Shown here: in pieces, positions 61,807 to 64,000 of the stretch
How positions within the stretch are numbered: position 1 is the stretch's first letter
How the letters are laid out: every line of letters begins with the position of its first letter
Source of the DNA: Anastatus disparis
Taxonomy: Eukaryota; Arthropoda; Insecta; Hymenoptera; Eupelmidae
Reading direction: 5' to 3'
Length of the DNA stretch: 64,000 nucleotides
NCBI GenBank assembly: GCA_017163975.1
Contig: JAFFSR010000221.1
Coordinates: forward strand, 7,378,001 to 7,442,000
Notes under the pieces: generated by a model
Database searches by the model: none
Told to the model about the DNA's origin: nothing
Seen by the model: the letters and a program-made list of their open reading frames with translations, nothing else
Position numbers and translations under genes: made by a program

Positions 61807-63710
61807 CTAGACAAAAAAAACAAATTGTATGCAAAACTAGAAGCAAATCCATTGAGTAATTTTCGAGAACTGATTGGTGTAACGAATACACACACACACA
61901 TTTTTTGGAAACCACTTTTTTTGATTCCGTGAGTCCAAATATGTACAAGTTATTGAAAAAATAGAAAAAAATTTTTTATCAATACAATGCTTTATCTACG
62001 AAAATGCAATTACTGATTAATTTTTTAATTCCATGAAATCAACCATGACCGATGAAAATTTTTCAATTCCGAAAAATCAATTATCACTCGAATAATCTAT
62101 CCACAATAAAAACAGCTATAAATTTTCTTTAAAAGGACTATGAGAATAGAATGATTAACTTTAAAAAGTGAATTTTTTTTATTTTTATTTAATACTAATT
62201 TTTATTCGTAATTAGCATAACACTGCATCATATTTCACGCAAAGAATATTTGTTGGTGTCACACGTGCAAAAGATGGATATACCTTTTAAATAAAGCCAA
62301 GGACTCACTTTTCTAACACGCCACTAAATTTAAAATGCACAGTACGGTACTTGCAGTACGTATATATATACTCTAAAAATGAAAAATTGTAGCAATACCA
62401 AAATCGAAAAAATATGTATCTTTAACATTTATTAGCGTTTATTATTTATAAAGATCAATTTAGATTTAAAATATAAACTAAATTTGAAGATCATACTCGT
62501 ATAATATTAAAACTAAGTGAGTAAAAGTTTTCCCGATTTCTAATTATAATTTTATAATTCCAATTTTAATGAAAATTATAAAATCAATTTTAATAAAACA
62601 ACTGCTTTAGCTTATCATCTGCATTTTTGTTTTAAATAATTTCGTAAATTTGTCTTATATGTGTATTTAATATGTAAAATCCAGGTATTTATGGGGCTTC
62701 GCCCGCGGAGGAGAATAAATAAATAAATTTATATATTTATTTAACACGCCAGTGTTCAAAACATATAAAATATTGAGAAATATTATTACTCTTTTATATT
62801 AAATAAATAATTTCGGGAAAAACATGAAAAAGAAAATGTGAGTTTCCAAATAAATCTCTAACAAGAGGTATAATTTTCTGGGGAAATCCAAGGGAACCTA
62901 TATTGAAAGTCAGTATATAAAGAAATATTATTTTAAAACAAATTTATCTTTTGATAAAACAATATTATATTCGATAAAATTCATAGAAAAAGTCGGAAAA
63001 AGTTATTTCTTTTGCACATATTGACAGTATAATGTCGATAACAAGCTGATGCTGCCATTATTTTATTTATTCGCAAAGAATTCACGCAGAAAAAAGACAT
63101 TGAAATAAATGAAAAAAAAAATATTCCACTTTAAATCGTTTAATTGGTTGCAAACAATGACCCTTTATTTCTCTTTCTTATTACTTATATTGCCACAGAA
63201 AAGCTTGGCAATTGATAAAAGACTAATTGTCATGCCTAAAACTTATTTGGAATTTTCATGCCGATTAATTATACCATATCGAATCATTGAACTAATAAAA
63301 TTATTAATATATCGATTGTGAGAGGAAAAATTTTCATATAAACGTGTAATAGAATAAAGTTAAGACTGATACAAAATCGAAAAATTTTTTCTTATTATAA
63401 AATAATAAATTTTTTATTAGATTATTTTTTAGGTCTTGTTAAGCAGAAATCAACAATAGTATGAAAAAATTATAATAATAAAAAATTTTTCTTTGAAATA
63501 GATTTGAATTTTGTTCTATAATCTTTACTTCGCTCCTTTAATTGCACTAATTCAAAGAAAAAATGTTTATATTATGTAGTTAGAATATCACACATCATCA
63601 TATAAGAATAAAAATTTTACAAAATTTATAAAACAAATAAATTATAAATTTTGAAAAAATTCTAAAATTTATTATTTGAAAAAAAAAAACTGAAATATCA
63701 TGATACTTAC

Positions 63711-64000
63711 TTGCAAATAAAGTACGATTTTGCACGGCAATAGACCTAAAAACCACGTCTCAGTGATATCCCAAACAACGGTAGAGGGTAGGCACACAAT
63801 AATAACAAGTAAATCAGCAATAGCTAAATTAACGATGAAATAATTGGTAACTGTTTGCATGGTATGATTTCTATAAACTGCTATACAAACAAGGGCATTG
63901 CCAACAAGTCCAATAGTAAATACAACAATATGCATTGCAATTAAAAGCCACTGATAAACTTCGAACGGATAAATTAGTTCGTACATCCGGTCGATATACT
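63711..64000 (-). CDS. AtR: Allatotropin receptor, exon with TM1, TM2 and start of TM3 (partial at window edge)
   Basis: This exon encodes the first membrane-spanning part of a class A (rhodopsin-like) neuropeptide receptor at the cell surface; by family knowledge the ligand is allatotropin and coupling is through a G protein. Visible landmarks are TM1 with the conserved GNALV motif, an intracellular loop with RNHTM, TM2 with NLAIAD, the ECL1 tryptophans around WDITETW, and the cysteine of LLPCK that pairs with ECL2. The exon ends in LYLQ at a phase 0 donor, GTAAGTATCA (63710-63701). Reading through that donor adds a spurious tail. The frame stays open past the ATG at 63986 to the window edge, and the upstream residues YIDR fit the family's N-terminal tail, so that ATG is probably internal. 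The assignment rests on remembered family similarity and on joining in frame to the next two exons. Confidence 0.9.

Larger units (their letters stand above)
55800..63660. other. Mostly plain intron between the LINE and the upstream receptor exon
   Basis: Apart from the island at 56140-56660, the fold-back at 58535-58714, the SINE at 60283-60480 and the poly-C run, I see no supported feature. At 62690-62710 a small hairpin-like GGGGCTTCGCCCGCGG stands out. The plus-strand frame of 136 codons at 61340-61750 has no recognisable domain and ends in polylysine. Confidence 0.5.
4406..63710 (-). other. AtR: Giant intron of the allatotropin receptor gene (about 59.3 kb)
   Basis: The interval between donor GTAAGT at 63710 and acceptor TTTGTTTCAG at 4406. 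The flanking exons join in phase 0 within TM3 (LYLQ to TVSV), and no coding exon is missing from the conserved receptor order, so this is read as one intron. It carries one intronless ORF on the same strand, SINEs, a dead LINE, palindromic MITE-like elements, tandem repeats and microsatellites, all listed separately. An unseen alternative exon or a nested noncoding RNA cannot be excluded. A misassembly joining distant contigs is the main alternative, but the matching orientation and phase of the exons argue against it. Confidence 0.85.

Noticed and set aside
63672..63710. Extension of the receptor reading frame past LYLQ to the next stop
   Set aside because: The frame crosses a good GTAAGT donor and the extra residues do not fit TM3, whereas the 4258-4405 exon does.
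1..64000. CRISPR arrays, operons or prokaryotic features
   Set aside because: No regularly spaced repeats with unique spacers and no gene clusters. The window is eukaryotic.

Overview
This window looks like one locus of a very AT-rich insect nuclear genome, probably hymenopteran. It is eukaryotic: there is a gene split by GT-AG introns, tRNA- and 5S-rRNA-derived SINEs, a decayed LINE and many fold-back (MITE-like) elements, but no operons or densely packed genes. The organism call is an inference from base composition, repeat content and the wording of the receptor exons; no species can be named.

The main gene lies on the minus strand. Three coding exons (64000-63711, 4405-4258, 2989-2759) join in matching phase into TM1 to TM5 of a class A neuropeptide GPCR. 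I recognise it as the insect allatotropin receptor, often labelled orexin receptor type 2-like. The N-terminus lies beyond the right edge, and TM6, TM7 and the tail lie beyond the left edge. About 59.3 kb of the window (4406-63710) is a single intron between the TM2/ECL1 exon and the TM3/TM4 exon.

The giant intron holds: (i) an intronless 457-codon minus-strand ORF (51516-52889) for a Ser/Pro/Lys-rich, probably disordered protein I cannot assign, with an internal duplication; (ii) a broken LINE reverse transcriptase (about 53.9-55.8 kb) interrupted by a fold-back element; (iii) tRNA-derived SINE copies (six in the window, two of them in the downstream intron); (iv) three copies of a second SINE whose head resembles 5S rRNA (41.3-46.1 kb); (v) many palindromic non-autonomous elements, among them 713 bp with TA/CAGT ends, 432 bp, 258 bp with TA/CACTGAG ends, 205 bp flanked by TTAA, and a family with CCCTRGTRGAAA ends; (vi) local tandem duplications and microsatellites; and (vii) several less AT-rich islands that may be conserved regulatory DNA.

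Region by region: 1-2758 is downstream intron with two SINEs; 2759-4405 holds two receptor exons around a fold-back intron; 4.4-15 kb is sparse AT-rich intron with two SINEs; 15-36 kb contains most of the palindromes; 36-47 kb has tandem repeats and the 5S-derived SINEs; 50.5-55.8 kb is the busiest part (TIR element, orphan ORF, LINE, nested palindromes); 55.8-63.7 kb is sparse intron with one SINE; 63.7-64 kb is the upstream receptor exon. Apart from the receptor and the orphan ORF I see no convincing protein gene.
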